From NCBI GenBank assembly GCA_024760905.1, contig CM045750.1, positions 17,290,419 to 17,354,418 on the forward strand: a DNA stretch of 64,000 bases, given 5' to 3'. This DNA is from Plotosus lineatus. Its lineage: Eukaryota; Chordata; Actinopteri; Siluriformes; Plotosidae. Of this stretch, positions 15,190-24,079 are shown piece by piece. The position numbers were made by a program, and so were the translations under genes. The notes beneath the pieces are model-generated. The model did not search any database. It was not told where the DNA came from and saw only the letters and a program-made list of their open reading frames with translations. Positions within the stretch are counted from its first letter, which is position 1. Each line of letters begins with the position of its first letter.

Positions 15190-16274
15190 AGTTGCCTGGT
15201 TAATGCTTCATAATGCCAATCTTGTTGGTTTGGAATCAAGATATTGTCGGTTTACTGGTGTGTTTGGGATCGTTGTCTTGTTGGAATACCAATTTGAAAG
15301 GCATTTCCTCTTCAGCATGAGGCAGCACGACCTCTTCAAGTGTTCTGATGTATTCAAACTAACCCATCATCCCTGGTATGCAATAATTAGGTCCGACACC
15401 ATAGTATGAGAAACATTCCCATATCATGATGCTTGCGCCACCATGCTTCACTGTGTTCAGTGTACTGTGGCTTGAATTCAGTCTTTGGGGGTCGTCTACG
15501 GGGTGGGCCACTAGACCCAAAAAGAACAATCTTGCTTTCATCAGTCCACAAAATGTTGCACCGTTTCTCTTGAGGCCTGTCAATGTGCTCTTTGGCAAAT
15601 TTTAACCTCTTCGGCACAAGTCTTTTCTCAGCAGTGGGACTTTGCAGGTTCTTTTTGTCGACAGCTTGACTTCAGCTAGGCATCTTCTAATTGGAACAGT
15701 ACTCACAGGTAACTTTAAATCTTCTTTGGTCTTCCTGGAGCTGATTGTTGGCTGAGTCCTTGCCGTTTTGGCTCTTGTTTCATCCATTCAAATGGTAGTT
15801 TTTCACTTTCTTCCGTGTCTTCCAGGTTTTGGTAGCCATTGTAAAGTATTTGGGGTCATTTTATCTGAACAGCCTCTCATTTCATTTTCTGCATGTCTGT
15901 TTTCCCCTCTCCAGTCAACTTTTTAATTAAGGTACACTGTTCTTCTGAACAATGTCTGGAATTACCGTTTTCCTCAGAATTTCAGAGAGAAATGCACTTT
16001 ATGAATGATGTCACTAATTGAACTCCACACTGCTATTATTTTGAACATGCCTTTTTCAATCATTGATTCAATGATACAGAATCAGCAGCATGACGCAAAC
16101 TGACGTAAGAAGCCATAGTACCTAGCGCAAATTTACAAAAACAGTGCACTGCGTGCTTTAAAATGGAAAATTAATCATTAAAAACCTTGCTTTCAATTTG
16201 TTTTGTTTGTTTACGTGCAGTGTATTCTAAAACTTTGAACATGTGTGTAAATGCAACTTTATGGAGCACAGTTT

Positions 16275-16308
<34 letters not shown>

Positions 16309-18148
16309 TCAACTCTTAGCAAGTACGCTATAAAATGACGTCATTAGCACCTACTTTTGGTCGGAATGCTCGGAGGCTATCTGATCATTCAAACAGCTTA
16401 TCTAAAAACTTTCATTTAAAAATTGCATTTTGTGTTTAATTTTGTTGCCTTTGTCTTATTTTGAATTTCTTTGATCTGAAACATTTACGTCTGACAAATG
16501 TGAAAAAACCCGTAATAAATTAGAAATGGGCAAACACTTTCATCCCAGTTAAAAATACACGTGGATAAAAATGCGTGGATTTATATTCTTAGTTGATCTA
16601 AAAAAAAAAAAATGCAGTTTGTGTTTTTGTTGTTTTATATTCTCATATTGAGTTGTTTACATATCACAGGAGAATTCTGAGCGTGAACTGCAGGAGCAGC
16701 GGCGTGCAGCGCGACAGCAAGAGAATCTAGAGAAGCGATGCTCATTGTCGGTATGCGGAGGCTCTGAGCTTGATGACCTGGAGCATATACTTGAGCAAAA
16801 CCTGAGCTACACCTGGAGCCGTCGTAGCATCCGCCGACAGACACAGCGGGTTCCCAGCTTTAAGGACAAGATATCTGGCCCGAGTTCTCTTCAGAGTGAA
16901 GGCCTTCAACAGCCCATAGTTTCAGAGGAGAACTGTAAAACCTCTCCACGGAGGGGACGGCTGCAGAAAGCTTGCGTTGATCCCACGAGCGGTTTGAACG
17001 GCATTAAAATCGAGTTGATGCTAGAGGAACGTGTGTTGCAAACAGATGTTGATGGAAATATCGCAGCTATGCAGCACGATGCTGTTAAATTACAGCATGA
17101 AAGAGATATGAAAACGTCACCAGTCATAGGACTAAACTCGAGCAAGGTTATGAAAGTTGAAACGCAGGTTAACGACACATCTGAAAGGGCAACGCCTGTA
17201 AAGACTGACACAGCAGCCAAAATAAACTGCATTCAAGCTAGCAGTCAGGAACTGATATCTAACAGGGTGGCCATTCAGGCCGATGCCAAGATCTTGCAGG
17301 AACCCTGCCATCTAGAAATCTTGCCTCAGTTGGCACTGGAAGCTGGGCCAATCAGCCCAGAAAGAGACCAGCTATACCCACGGGTGGGCGAGACCTTGGA
17401 ATGCCACACACTAGTGAAGGGTTTGCGCTCGTATGAAGCACTTACACCCACTGGACGTTTAGCGCCAAGCCACTGCTCAAAATGGAAAAAAGAGCTGGAG
17501 GCTGAGGAAAGAGATGGTACGGGCTTGCTTCAAACGAAGGATGATATGTGTACTTCCAAAAAAACACACAAAAGTCCCTCCAAAAGGAGCCTGGCCTCAC
17601 CATTAGGACCGTGCAGCAGTCCTGGCATTCCAAAGGCGCGTTCCAAACCAGAGCCGAGTTCAACTGAGGGACCAACACCACCACATGGATCGCGGTTAAC
17701 CCCGTCACGATCTGTCTCCATGCGCTCATCACCTGTTATGCGGCTCAGTAATGTCCAAGTTGAGTTGAAGCGTAGTGTCAGCACCAGGGAAAAAAGAAAC
17801 ACCCAGTCAGACATATTGCTCAAACAGAAATGCCAGCCTGCTGAAAAACCCAGCCCGGAGAATAAGAAGATGCTGTCTAGCACGCAGCAGCAGTTGGTCA
17901 GGGGTTCCCCTTTGCGTGTTTCAAAGCGATTTGCTACCCATTCAGAATCCCAGAGCCCATGTCCGACTCGCATCATCCACGGACCGACTGCAACCACGAA
18001 CACAAAGGCCATCCGGACTGCAGTCATTAATGCAGCCAAAGCCAAATCAGTCAAGAACACCGACACTGTGTCCTCCAAGACGACACCAGGCACAAGGACT
18101 GCCGGGCCTAAAATCCCACGCCCTGCCACTCAGCCCACGTGGAGATGA
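2..18148 (+). CDS. fhdc1: FHDC1-type inverted formin, 3' part of gene (11 exons, 899 codons in window)
   Basis: Exons read as 2-337, 2102-2163, 7327-7429, 10395-10480, 10726-10826, 11760-11830, 12551-12658, 14496-14566, 14715-14832, 14964-15128 and 16670-18148. Every junction is AG/GT and the frame stays open for 2700 nt to the TGA at 18146. The window starts inside the gene. Codons 3-20 are almost all proline (FH1, the profilin-actin feeding segment). FH2 follows from about residue 36 (RNLNWERIP) to about 407 and carries the family signature [16 protein letters not shown] at 248-263, then [14 protein letters not shown]. Known for FHDC1/INF1: FH1-FH2 lies at the N-terminus and the C-terminal tail binds microtubules, linking actin and microtubule organisation around Golgi and cilia. 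Fish carry several FHDC paralogues, so the exact number is not settled. No internal stop or frameshift was seen. Confidence 0.9.
388..737 (-). repeat. tRNA-headed SINE with tail A, antisense, in fhdc1 intron 1
   Basis: On the minus strand it begins with a tRNA-like head: the A-box-like TGGCCTGGTGGTATAGG and the B-box-like GGGTTCGAGTGCC. A middle module (TCTCACTGTCAATGGTGAGA) and the 'gatggcctgacgagcggcccagggt...ccctaattaggactaagccg' type tail (tail A) follow. Related copies lie at 21762-22098 and 40275-40545 (sense). Confidence 0.75.
795..1260 (+). repeat. HE1/V-SINE-like repeat, sense, with internal GT microsatellite
   Basis: It opens with ACATGGTGGCATAGTGGTTA, followed by the CCTCACAGCAAGAAGGTCCT motif and a degraded B box (GTTCAAGTCCC). 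The body then runs through 'tttctgtgta-aagtttaaatgttctt' modules typical of fish HE1/DANA-like SINEs. The (GT)n at about 1200-1239 sits where the consensus carries a short TG-rich stretch, just before 'gatggactggcgagctgt'. The microsatellite therefore probably grew from the SINE. Confidence 0.65.
1263..1825. mobile_element. Short inverted-repeat transposon, family P, copy 1 (TA target site)
   Basis: The element starts CAGTAACCCCC at 1265 and ends with the exact reverse complement GGGGGTTACTG at 1813-1823, flanked by TA on both sides. It encodes nothing. It shares long stretches with the second copy at 33225-34502, for example 'gagcttttgtttctccctcctg' split over both and GATTGGTTGCAGATGATGTG. 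TA duplication and non-coding content fit a Tigger/mariner-type MITE. Confidence 0.75.
2645..2855 (-). repeat. TC and CA microsatellites joined to an antisense HE1-like SINE
   Basis: (TC)n and (CA)n fill 2645-2710. An antisense SINE body follows, with GGACTGTGGGAGGAAACCAG, a B-box complement (GGGATTCAAACTC) and GCTAACCACGACACCA. It lies in fhdc1 intron 2. Confidence 0.65.
2864..3950. other. fhdc1 intron 2, no recognisable feature
   Basis: Mostly AT-rich intron. Short open frames around 3125-3664 lack splice context and known motifs. I see no gene or clear repeat here. Confidence 0.4.
3955..4110 (+). repeat. HE1-like SINE, 3' part, sense
   Basis: It carries GGCTCCGGTTTCCTCTCACA, TTGGCTAATTGG and the tail 'gatggtctgtagagctgtacagggtgaac...gggctgggatgggcg'. 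This is a 5'-truncated member of the repeat seen at 795. Confidence 0.55.
4120..4295 (+). mobile_element. MITE family Q, copy 1 (partial)
   Basis: Shares 'tgcataattggctgtgtttttg', CCTTAATTTCCTTATTTTTT and GATGCATTGAAGC with copies at 41395-41695, 48996-49295 and 54640-54910 (antisense). It is non-coding. Confidence 0.5.
4480..4870. repeat. TC, TA and CA microsatellites
   Basis: (TC)n at about 4480-4501, (TA)n at about 4770-4816 and (CA)n at 4850-4866. The open frame crossing them is an artefact of the repeats. Confidence 0.85.
4866..6010 (-). mobile_element. Tc1-like DNA transposon, degenerate, minus orientation
   Basis: The left end has TTGTGTTAAAAAATAGCAG and the right end CTGTTATTTTGAACATG. 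These match the 'ttcaaaataatagcag' inverted ends of a common fish Tc1 family. Between them the minus strand keeps broken transposase pieces, including a CTCTTTGGCAAATTGTAATC block that reads as the complement of the DDE region just after the ILWTDESK motif. Stops and frame breaks mean it is dead. A sister copy is at 15215-16070. Confidence 0.7.
6060..6985 (-). mobile_element. L2/CR1-group LINE reverse transcriptase fragment
   Basis: The minus strand reads [40 protein letters not shown], then in another frame [10 protein letters not shown] and [15 protein letters not shown], and in a third [20 protein letters not shown]. These are in-order reverse transcriptase segments (PKK, FAYRxxRST, LFVDFSSAFNT-type motifs) of fish L2-like LINEs. 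At least two frame changes show that it is inactive. It sits in fhdc1 intron 2. Confidence 0.8.
7845..8060 (+). repeat. HE1-like SINE remnant, sense
   Basis: Contains 'ttctgggttcaaggcgtttgtg', CTTCCGGGTACTCCAGTTTC, TGTGAATGGTTGTGGGTGTT and the tail 'gggctccagcctcttgatgaccctaatac'. It is a diverged member of the repeat at 795, in fhdc1 intron 3. Confidence 0.55.
8147..8690 (-). mobile_element. RTE-like LINE, 3' coding fragment, minus orientation
   Basis: The minus strand encodes [27 protein letters not shown] and [19 protein letters not shown], the same C-terminal reverse transcriptase tail as the larger copy at 47437-48995. It is 5' truncated. The frame is open for about 180 codons but has no reverse transcriptase core. 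Confidence 0.8.
9625..9845 (+). repeat. SINE 3' half with tail B, sense
   Basis: Starts in the middle module (TGTCTATGGTGTGAGGTTCA), continues with GTCAGGAAGGGCATCCGACG and ends CTGTGGTGACCCCTGG...AAAAGCCGAAAGGAAA. That end is also the 3' end of the RTE LINE at 48925-48995. Confidence 0.75.
9960..10105 (-). repeat. SINE family D, antisense fragment
   Basis: Contains AGCAGTTGGGGGTTAGGAGC and TTGCTCAAGGGCACTTCAGCC, the complement of the 'gctgaagtgcccttgagcaaggc' block of the copies at 38355, 42075 and 60685. Confidence 0.6.
10975..11495. mobile_element. Inverted-repeat element with a duplicated 3' end
   Basis: The left end CCCCCATTTCACT (10978-10990) matches the complement of AGTGAAATGGGGG near both 11380 and 11490. 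The interior is rich in 'ttccg' words. The terminal segment 'aatttccacttttc.g..ggattttcac...' occurs twice in tandem, at about 11257-11390 and 11393-11493. A related fragment is at 31600-31710. It is non-coding and lies in fhdc1 intron 5. Confidence 0.55.
11965..12375 (-). repeat. T-tract and antisense tRNA-headed repeat
   Basis: A run of about 22 T at 11970-11991 precedes a conserved body: TTTAGTTGTATCCAATTCCC, 'ccacctgcatcttttgcgg' and 'gatctcacagatgcccatgactgg'. It ends in a B-box complement (AATTCGAACTTGTG) and 'aatatgccactcgggagcc'. Polarity fits a retroposon on the minus strand whose A-tail gives the T run. A fragment of the same family is at 47285-47430. Confidence 0.5.
13243..13270. 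repeat. CA microsatellite
   Basis: (CA)n in fhdc1 intron 7. Confidence 0.9.
13298..13480. repeat. Short tandem repeat beside a perfect 26-bp inverted repeat
   Basis: GTCAACTTTAGCACATGGCA occurs twice, about 40 bp apart (13298 and 13341). The arms at 13385-13410 and 13455-13480 are then exact reverse complements over 26 bp with a 44-nt loop. No element boundaries or coding sequence were recognised. Confidence 0.8.
14050..14395 (+). repeat. tRNA-headed SINE family C, sense
   Basis: The head contains TATTGGTTAGGGTGCTGGGT and AGGTTGTGGGTTCTAATCCC. The body runs 'atgatcttaaccacaagtctgcctctg...gggtacctgtagaactactgggg...acctgtgatggactagtgcc'. It is mirrored by the antisense copies at 63030-63315 and 38005-38110. 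Confidence 0.65.
15140..16075 (-). mobile_element. GT microsatellite and Tc1-like transposon copy, minus orientation
   Basis: (GT)n lies at 15144-15184. From about 15215 the minus strand reads as a broken Tc1-type transposase. [14 protein letters not shown] carries the first catalytic Asp block, and [15 protein letters not shown] follows in the order expected. The right end (ACTGCTATTATTTTGAACATG, about 16030-16050) matches the inverted end of the copy at 4866. Frame breaks make it inactive. Confidence 0.75.
16080..16665. other. fhdc1 intron 10, 3' part
   Basis: AT-rich intron with a (GT)n at 16279-16306. Nothing else is recognisable before the acceptor at 16667. Confidence 0.5.
16670..18148 (+). 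CDS. fhdc1: Last exon of fhdc1: C-terminal tail (493 codons with stop)
   Basis: This single exon makes more than half of the protein visible here. It opens with the end of the FH2 post-domain helix, rich in Glu, Arg and Gln ([20 protein letters not shown]). It then becomes low-complexity sequence rich in Ser, Pro, Lys and Arg, ending in a basic, proline-dotted stretch ([16 protein letters not shown]). A long last exon with a basic C-terminus fits the microtubule-binding tail known for FHDC1. That this particular segment binds microtubules is inferred from family and position. The acceptor is the cacag ending at 16669. A 199-codon open frame on the opposite strand is a shadow of this exon. Confidence 0.88.
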   Translation, partial: ENSERELQEQRRAARQQENLEKRCSLSVCGGSELDDLEHILEQNLSYTWSRRSIRRQTQRVPSFKDKISGPSSLQSEGLQQPIVSEENCKTSPRRGRLQKACVDPTSGLNGIKIELMLEERVLQTDVDGNIAAMQHDAVKLQHERDMKTSPVIGLNSSKVMKVETQVNDTSERATPVKTDTAAKINCIQASSQELISNRVAIQADAKILQEPCHLEILPQLALEAGPISPERDQLYPRVGETLECHTLVKGLRSYEALTPTGRLAPSHCSKWKKELEAEERDGTGLLQTKDDMCTSKKTHKSPSKRSLASPLGPCSSPGIPKARSKPEPSSTEGPTPPHGSRLTPSRSVSMRSSPVMRLSNVQVELKRSVSTREKRNTQSDILLKQKCQPAEKPSPENKKMLSSTQQQLVRGSPLRVSKRFATHSESQSPCPTRIIHGPTATTNTKAIRTAVINAAKAKSVKNTDTVSSKTTPGTRTAGPKIPRPATQPTWR

Positions 18149-19240
18149 TGATGATTGGCCTTCAGATATTTTTCACTTCATACCGACTGATGAATCTCGA
18201 GAGCTGATCCGGAGTCTGTGTGTCTTAATGTAGTTGTATATGCGGGTATTTGTACACAAAGCAGGAGATTAGATGGATCTGTGTTCTGGGGTAGATTGAA
18301 GTGACCCCAGTGGGAAATTTATTTTTATTTTTATTTTTTTCCCTCACCCGAAACCGTCAGTACTATCCTGTCCCCGAGCTGTGTCTGTCCGAAATGCAGT
18401 ACAATAAAGGAGCCATTCATTCCGTCTGCTCAGTCAGGCCTGAGACCAGGGCATGGAAAAGGATCCTCAGGAGGATAGTGAGTTGTCTCAGACTCTTCCA
18501 CTTAATCAGGTGTCCCGATGTGGTTTGTCCTCACTTTGCAGCAGGGTGGCCAATAATGACTGAGACACAACACAGAGCTGGACGCACAACCGTCTTCAGC
18601 TTTGCTCACTACCTCTGAACACGAGTATGCTCTGTGCGGGCTTCAGAGCACCTCTGGAGAGAAATTACAAAGAATTCCCAATTGGAATATTTTTGTAAAG
18701 GGCTTCGACTAGAAAATATTTCATGTTCCTTGAATGTTGGGTCGGTGTCTGTGGGGTTTATTTTATTTATTTATTTTTTTGCTTTAGTTTTCAGTATACC
18801 ACGTGGCATTATGTGTAAATGCTGAGCAGGTAGAATGAGACGCCGCACTGTGGTATAAAGACCTTAATCTGATGGTGCCGATTTATAATTCTCTTTTAAA
18901 TACTGGTCTACCCAGATAGGTAGAGTCCACAGTCTGCCCTACAGTCCTTACATCAGATCAGACCAATTTTGGTTAAAATTAGGTACAAAATCTTCTCGTA
19001 GTCTGTGTGAAGGTGTATGTAGGTCAAAACTAAATCCCAAATTTGTGAGAGAGAATTCCCTGTACGATTTATTGTTGGTATGGGGATGGATCTCCCTGCC
19101 CCCCCCCAACCTGATGCACTTTAAGAGAGCTGAGAGATTATAAAGATTGTAGTGTTATTGTGTTGTAGCATTTAAAAATATCTCTTGTAATATTTGTATT
19201 TGTAAATATAAAATTATTAAATAAAGATGAATTGTTATTT
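18149..19240 (+). other. fhdc1: 3'UTR of fhdc1 with two polyadenylation signals
   Basis: The stretch after the stop has no coding potential. AATAAA hexamers occur at 18403-18408 and at 19219-19224. The second is followed by a T-rich run near 19235-19250 and is the likelier main site. The first would give a 3'UTR of about 270 nt, the second about 1.1 kb. Confidence 0.55.
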
Positions 19241-21420
19241 TGATTTTTCAGAGAAGAAGCTCTTAAGTTACGAGAAGGAAGCCATAACACAAAGATGCCC
19301 AATCTTATCCACAAAGGACCGGTGGGGGTGCGGGCTTTCACTTCAACCAAGTGATCGCCACCCCTTCCACCTGTTTCAATCAACAATCTAAAATTTAAAC
19401 AAAGGATGAGATTGCACATTAGTGTTTTAATTTTGAAGCCGGGTGGCAGCCATCTTGGTGAGACCACCTTGCTTTAAATATCTCAAAATGGAGCCGTTGA
19501 AGGTTTAGGGTGTTCTGGGCTTCAGCCTGCACGCAACCCTAGTAGGTAGGATAAGACACTTCAGCAAATTCATGAATGATGAGTCTTGAAACACTGAAAA
19601 GACTCTGAGGAACACACTAGGACAGCATCAGATGATGATATGGAAATATTTCCACATGATCCAGTAGATGTTCATCAGATGTTGGCATTCATACAAAGAT
19701 GAAGCAAGTGAAGCAGAAGACTCATTTCCAAGGTTTAAACACTTCCCCTTCCATGGTTATGCTCTTTATTGGCCTTTGTGCCCTGCCCTTCAGCTCTGCT
19801 CAGTGCTGTCTTGTGCTCCCCCCGCCATTTCTTGACACACTCGCCCCAAAGCTTTTAAACGTTGCCATGGAGATGCTAGGGCTGCTCTCGAGAATTTCAC
19901 CCCACCAAAAGAGGGGACAAGTATCCGTCTGGGGGTCTCGGTGGGAAAGTTCCTGTGATGAGACAGAATGACGCCAGTTCTCTGGAGAATAACGATAAAA
20001 CTTGGTGTCTCTTCATGTGTAAAAGCCTGATCATCCTTCAGGCCTGTCTTCTCAGGGTTGATTGGTCTGTATGTATGACATCACGAGGAAGTGAATGGGC
20101 TACGAAATGGTGTCCTCTGTTAAATACATGCAAAGGGAAATGCCAAGTATTGTCACATAAAGAAGAGTAGAATTACTTTTTTTTTCTTAACTTATTTTTA
20201 ATAAGTGAAGATTTTTGGCTGGATTAAGAATCATAAAGCTCTAATGATTGGAATGTTATATAATTCCAGAAAGAGTCAGTCTATACCTTCAATAATTTAT
20301 CAAAACACTATTAAGGTTCCTGGGTGGCACTTTGATGAGGCGTGTGACTATCAACCTAAATATTGCTGGTTTGAATCTAGATTCATGGAGCGAGGAGTCC
20401 CTGGGAGCTGATTGGCTGGCTCTGTAAACATTTGCCTCAACTGGCACTCACAGCAATCACCACCAGATCATTATGGTCTGTGGGCTCATTCATACAGAGG
20501 GTCTTCGAGTGTGTTGGGATTAGCCTGAATGTACATGCACAACAGTTCATAAAGATGCAGGGGGCAGCAGCTTGCTTGTTTACCTCTTGATTGGTCACAT
20601 GTGATAGAGAGGTAATACTAAAACAGGTGGGAATTGCCATAACTGAATTAAGAGGAGAAATACAAAAAAATTCATTTAAAAAGATCCCAGTGATACAATT
20701 TTCTCTGCTTTTTCATTATCATATTTACTTTTAATTTTTTGTGACATGATGAGAACTTCCTCCAAACTTTATCAGTTTCAGACTTTTCTGGCTTGTTCAA
20801 ATTAGATTTTCCAGCTGAGACTATTATCGGGGGTTTGAAGCAGGCACGAGTAGAAAATATCCTCAACACCATGCATTCTTGTCCTTTGTTATAAATAGGC
20901 TTAATGTGTCAGGATTATACTGCCATCTAGCGTCAGATCCAGAATCACACTATGTGCAGTTCCATAATTTGTATTTTCCTGGATTTCCTCCTCATTTATG
21001 CCAAGAGGTAAGAAAAAACCTACAAATGGATTTGAAACTCCAAACGGAAACAATCAATTAGGTAAAGCCTTGATTTTATTAAAATATATAACTTCATAAA
21101 ATAAACTCGTACTGTATTGTCTTGCACATGAAATCCCTTATGACATGGAGGCAAAAATTTTTTTAAATTAATTATTATAAACTAACAAAAACACTAAATT
21201 GCACAAAGAGAATAAATATAATACATAATGCAATTTCAAATTCAATAATTGTTAAAGATATTCAATAAATGAACAAATATGCACATACATAGTTATAGTC
21301 CAGTGAACACACACATATATAATATATATTTCTTGTTCTTATTAAAATTGTAAGTATTTAAAGTATACCTACTAACTGTGTGTGTATCTATCTAATATAT
21401 ACATGTGTTTGTATGTGTGT
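19240..21420. other. Intergenic stretch between fhdc1 and the snoRNA-host candidate
   Basis: At 19285-19365 there is a MITE-like end (CCACAAAGGACCGGTGGGGG, 'tgcgggctttcacttcaacc'). At about 20310-20410 a tRNA-head-like segment (GGGTGGCACTTTGATGAGGC, TGCTGGTTTGAATCTAGA) suggests a decayed SINE. The remainder is AT-rich without coding or RNA signals. Confidence 0.4.

Positions 21421-21423
<3 letters not shown>

Positions 21424-21500
<77 letters not shown>
21424..21500. repeat. TC then TA microsatellite
   Basis: (TC)n at 21424-21457 passes straight into (TA)n to about 21500. Confidence 0.95.
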
Positions 21501-21502
<2 letters not shown>

Positions 21503-21761
21503 TATATATACACATACACACACAGTATATATATGTGTGTGTGTCTTTTCAGGTTAACTTTTTTATTTTCAACTCTTTGTATGATTCCACTGTGCTTTAT
21601 TTATTTATTTTTTAACTGAAAATTATTTCAGAATTTATTTGTAAGAAGATTTTCCCAAGAATCTGTAAGCAATTTTTGCAAAGACCAAAGATATTGGGAG
21701 GAATGGCTATCAAAACAATTACATTGTTTTTATTTGATAAATAGCATGTATTTAAGGCGCA

Positions 21762-22098
21762 GTTGTGGCCTAGTGGTATAGGGTGCTGGACTGCTGATCC
21801 AAAGGTTCAGGGTTCGAGTCCCACTCTCCACAAGGTTGTCACTGTCCCCCCCCCCAACAGTGCAGCTATCTGGGTTATCAAAGGCCGGCCATGTCTCTCA
21901 TGGTCTATGGTGTGAGGTTCATGTAAAAGAACCATTGCTGACTTTCGTAAAGAATAGCTGCAAAGCCGTCAGCGTGTTTCTGCCCTGCGATGGCCTGGCG
22001 AGCTGTCCAGGGTGTACTCTGCCCTCGTCTGGAGTCAGTTGGGATGGACGCCAACCTCCCTGCGACCCTAATTAGGAATAAGCGGTTACAGAAACTGA
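21762..22098 (+). repeat. tRNA-headed SINE with tail A, sense
   Basis: The head GTTGTGGCCTAGTGGTATAG and B box GGTTCGAGTCC are well kept. The middle module and tail A follow (GATGGCCTGGCGAGCTGTCC...CCCTAATTAGGAATAAGCGG). Confidence 0.8.
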
Positions 22099-22229
22099 AC
22101 TGAACATGTATTTATTCTGTAGTATGCATCCCATAACAAAAATAAACATCCCGATAGTATGATACGATGATATGTGCCAAATACAGTACAGTAGTGTAAA
22201 CCCACATATCGCTTTTCCATAAGGAACAC

Positions 22230-22400
22230 TCCAAGATGGCGTCATGTTGAGGCTGTGAAAGTGATGTATGACCGGTCTATTGTATTTAGATGTCTATGGT
22301 TTAGCTTCGCGGAAGTGACGTTTTTATCCCAGCGTACCCTGCGCTTCTTCGGTGGTGTATAAGTCCTGTGCGCGGCCTATTCCATTCTTTCCTGTTCAAC
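22230..22400 (+). promoter_or_regulatory. Housekeeping-type promoter of the snoRNA-host candidate
   Basis: CCAAGATGGCG at 22231-22241 matches a YY1 site. CGCGGAAGTGACG at 22308-22320 combines an ETS core (GGAAGT) with a CREB-like end. A pyrimidine-rich run (ATTCTTTCCTG, about 22384-22394) just before the first exon could be a TOP-like start, as is usual in snoRNA host genes. There is no TATA box. The sites are read from sequence; the role is inferred. Confidence 0.5.
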
Positions 22401-23149
22401 ATGGTGGTGCTGAGGTTGAGTTCTCGGTACAAGTGCTTAAAGTCTTTTTTGACTTGTTCTTTCGGAATTTCATGGTGAGAATTATGGTTTCTACATTCCC
22501 CCTGATTTTCTTTAACTGGAAAATTGTAGTGTAAAGATCTAATAAAGTTTTAATCGTAGTGTTTATTTTGGGGATAAATGACGTAAAAGAAAGCTTTCGA
22601 CATACTGTATGCATGATTATATCTATAGGTGTTTACATTTGGAGAGGTTATTGTTTAATGGGTTTTGTGGAAGGTTCGTGAACACCACGTGGTCGTGTCA
22701 GCAAATCGGTTTTATTTCAGCTGAACCAAAAATTAGTATTTTGAGCTGAAAACTGTCGTTCGTAATAAACAAAATTAGGCCTTAAATTAGGATTCCACAA
22801 AATTACATACAGGTTGTCTTTGTCAAATTTTGCTGCGTTTCGGATTAATAATGAAACAACAGCATATTTGAGAAAATCAGGTTTATTTGACAAAATTCTT
22901 CTGGTGTTATAATATGGAACACAACGTTATTATTATTATTATAGCTGGCATATGATGTATGACCCTGAATGATGTTTGATATCAGCACTTACAAATCAGA
23001 GTTCAGGACAAGAATAAAAGGTATGAAGTCACCAACCCGGTCGCTAGCTGGCTACGTCCGCCTCCCTTTATATGCGTTTTAATATCAAAACTTTGTGCAA
23101 AAGGTCGTGTATGTCTCATGATTCTTAATAAACGGTTAAGTTGTTGAAC

Positions 23150-23380
23150 ATCCCGATGAAATTACAGTATTGCTTTCTTTTCGTCGCCATTTTGGGTTTC
23201 CGCCCAGCCGTCAATGATTGGCTCTGGTTACCACGGAGTGCGTGTAAGAGAGCCGCTGATTCGTTGAAATCGACCCACCTAGCTGTCTGTTAACGAATCA
23301 TGTAATAGAATACAGCCGTAACATCCCGTGAGATTATCGCGAGACTTGGCTTTGACAGGAAGGGAAACATGGAAACACGG
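23150..23380. promoter_or_regulatory. Second promoter-like cluster inside intron 1 of the host candidate
   Basis: Contains GTCGCCATTTTGGG (complement of a YY1 site), TGATTGGCTCTGG (CCAAT-box complement), TATCGCGAGACTTG (close to the TCTCGCGAGA promoter element) and ACAGGAAGGGAAA (ETS-like) within 200 bp of CpG-containing sequence. It could be an alternative or opposite-strand promoter. No first exon was confirmed. Confidence 0.3.
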
Positions 23381-24079
23381 ATCAAATATGATGCAATTAT
23401 TCAGAATTAATTATGAAATATTGTCAAATAAAATTGAAAGGAGCATATTTTCCTGAAAGTTTGAAATTCCTATTAATGTCTGAATGAATTGTATTGCCGA
23501 TTTTTATTTTTCGTATGAATATGGATAAATTCGTACAAGTTGGCAGCCCTGGATAAACATGAATGTGGTTAATATCGTACTGCAGTTGCGCATTGTAATT
23601 CTCATTCATGGGGATTGATTTAAACGTGACTATTTTTTTCCTTAGAATTCCCAGATGACGGTCTCGTTTTTTTTTTCTGGATGAGGATCCTGGGTTTCTT
23701 CTGACCAAGTGACTGTTAAAGCTCAGCACCTGTACTGTTGAATTAACTACAGTATTGTACTCTGAAGGTGAGGAGGCTGTCCCTGAATATTATTTTTTGA
23801 CAACTGTTGACCATGACTTACATAATTATTCGGTACATAGTACACAGGCACATTAAAAAAAATAAAAGCTTTATCATTACTTTTTTTAACCATTCCATGC
23901 AGAAAGCAGTGTATAACTTTAGAGCTTTGATGGTGTTTCCATAAACCTTGATAGACTTTTAGTACTTGATGAAAAGTAATGAATAGCAAACTTCAAAATA
24001 AGAGTTTTGTATTTATGTACTTGTTGACTGTGATCAAGCCAGGTGAAGTGAGCTCTGTGCTTTGAGCATAGAATCTGAG

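Noticed and set aside
17530..18129. 199-codon open frame on the minus strand
   Set aside because: Lies entirely opposite the coding last exon of fhdc1; no homology or splice context of its own.
22401..22534. Protein-coding first exon starting MVVLRLSS
   Set aside because: After splicing at the strong donor 22475 the frame meets TGA at once; unspliced it is only 44 codons with no known relative.
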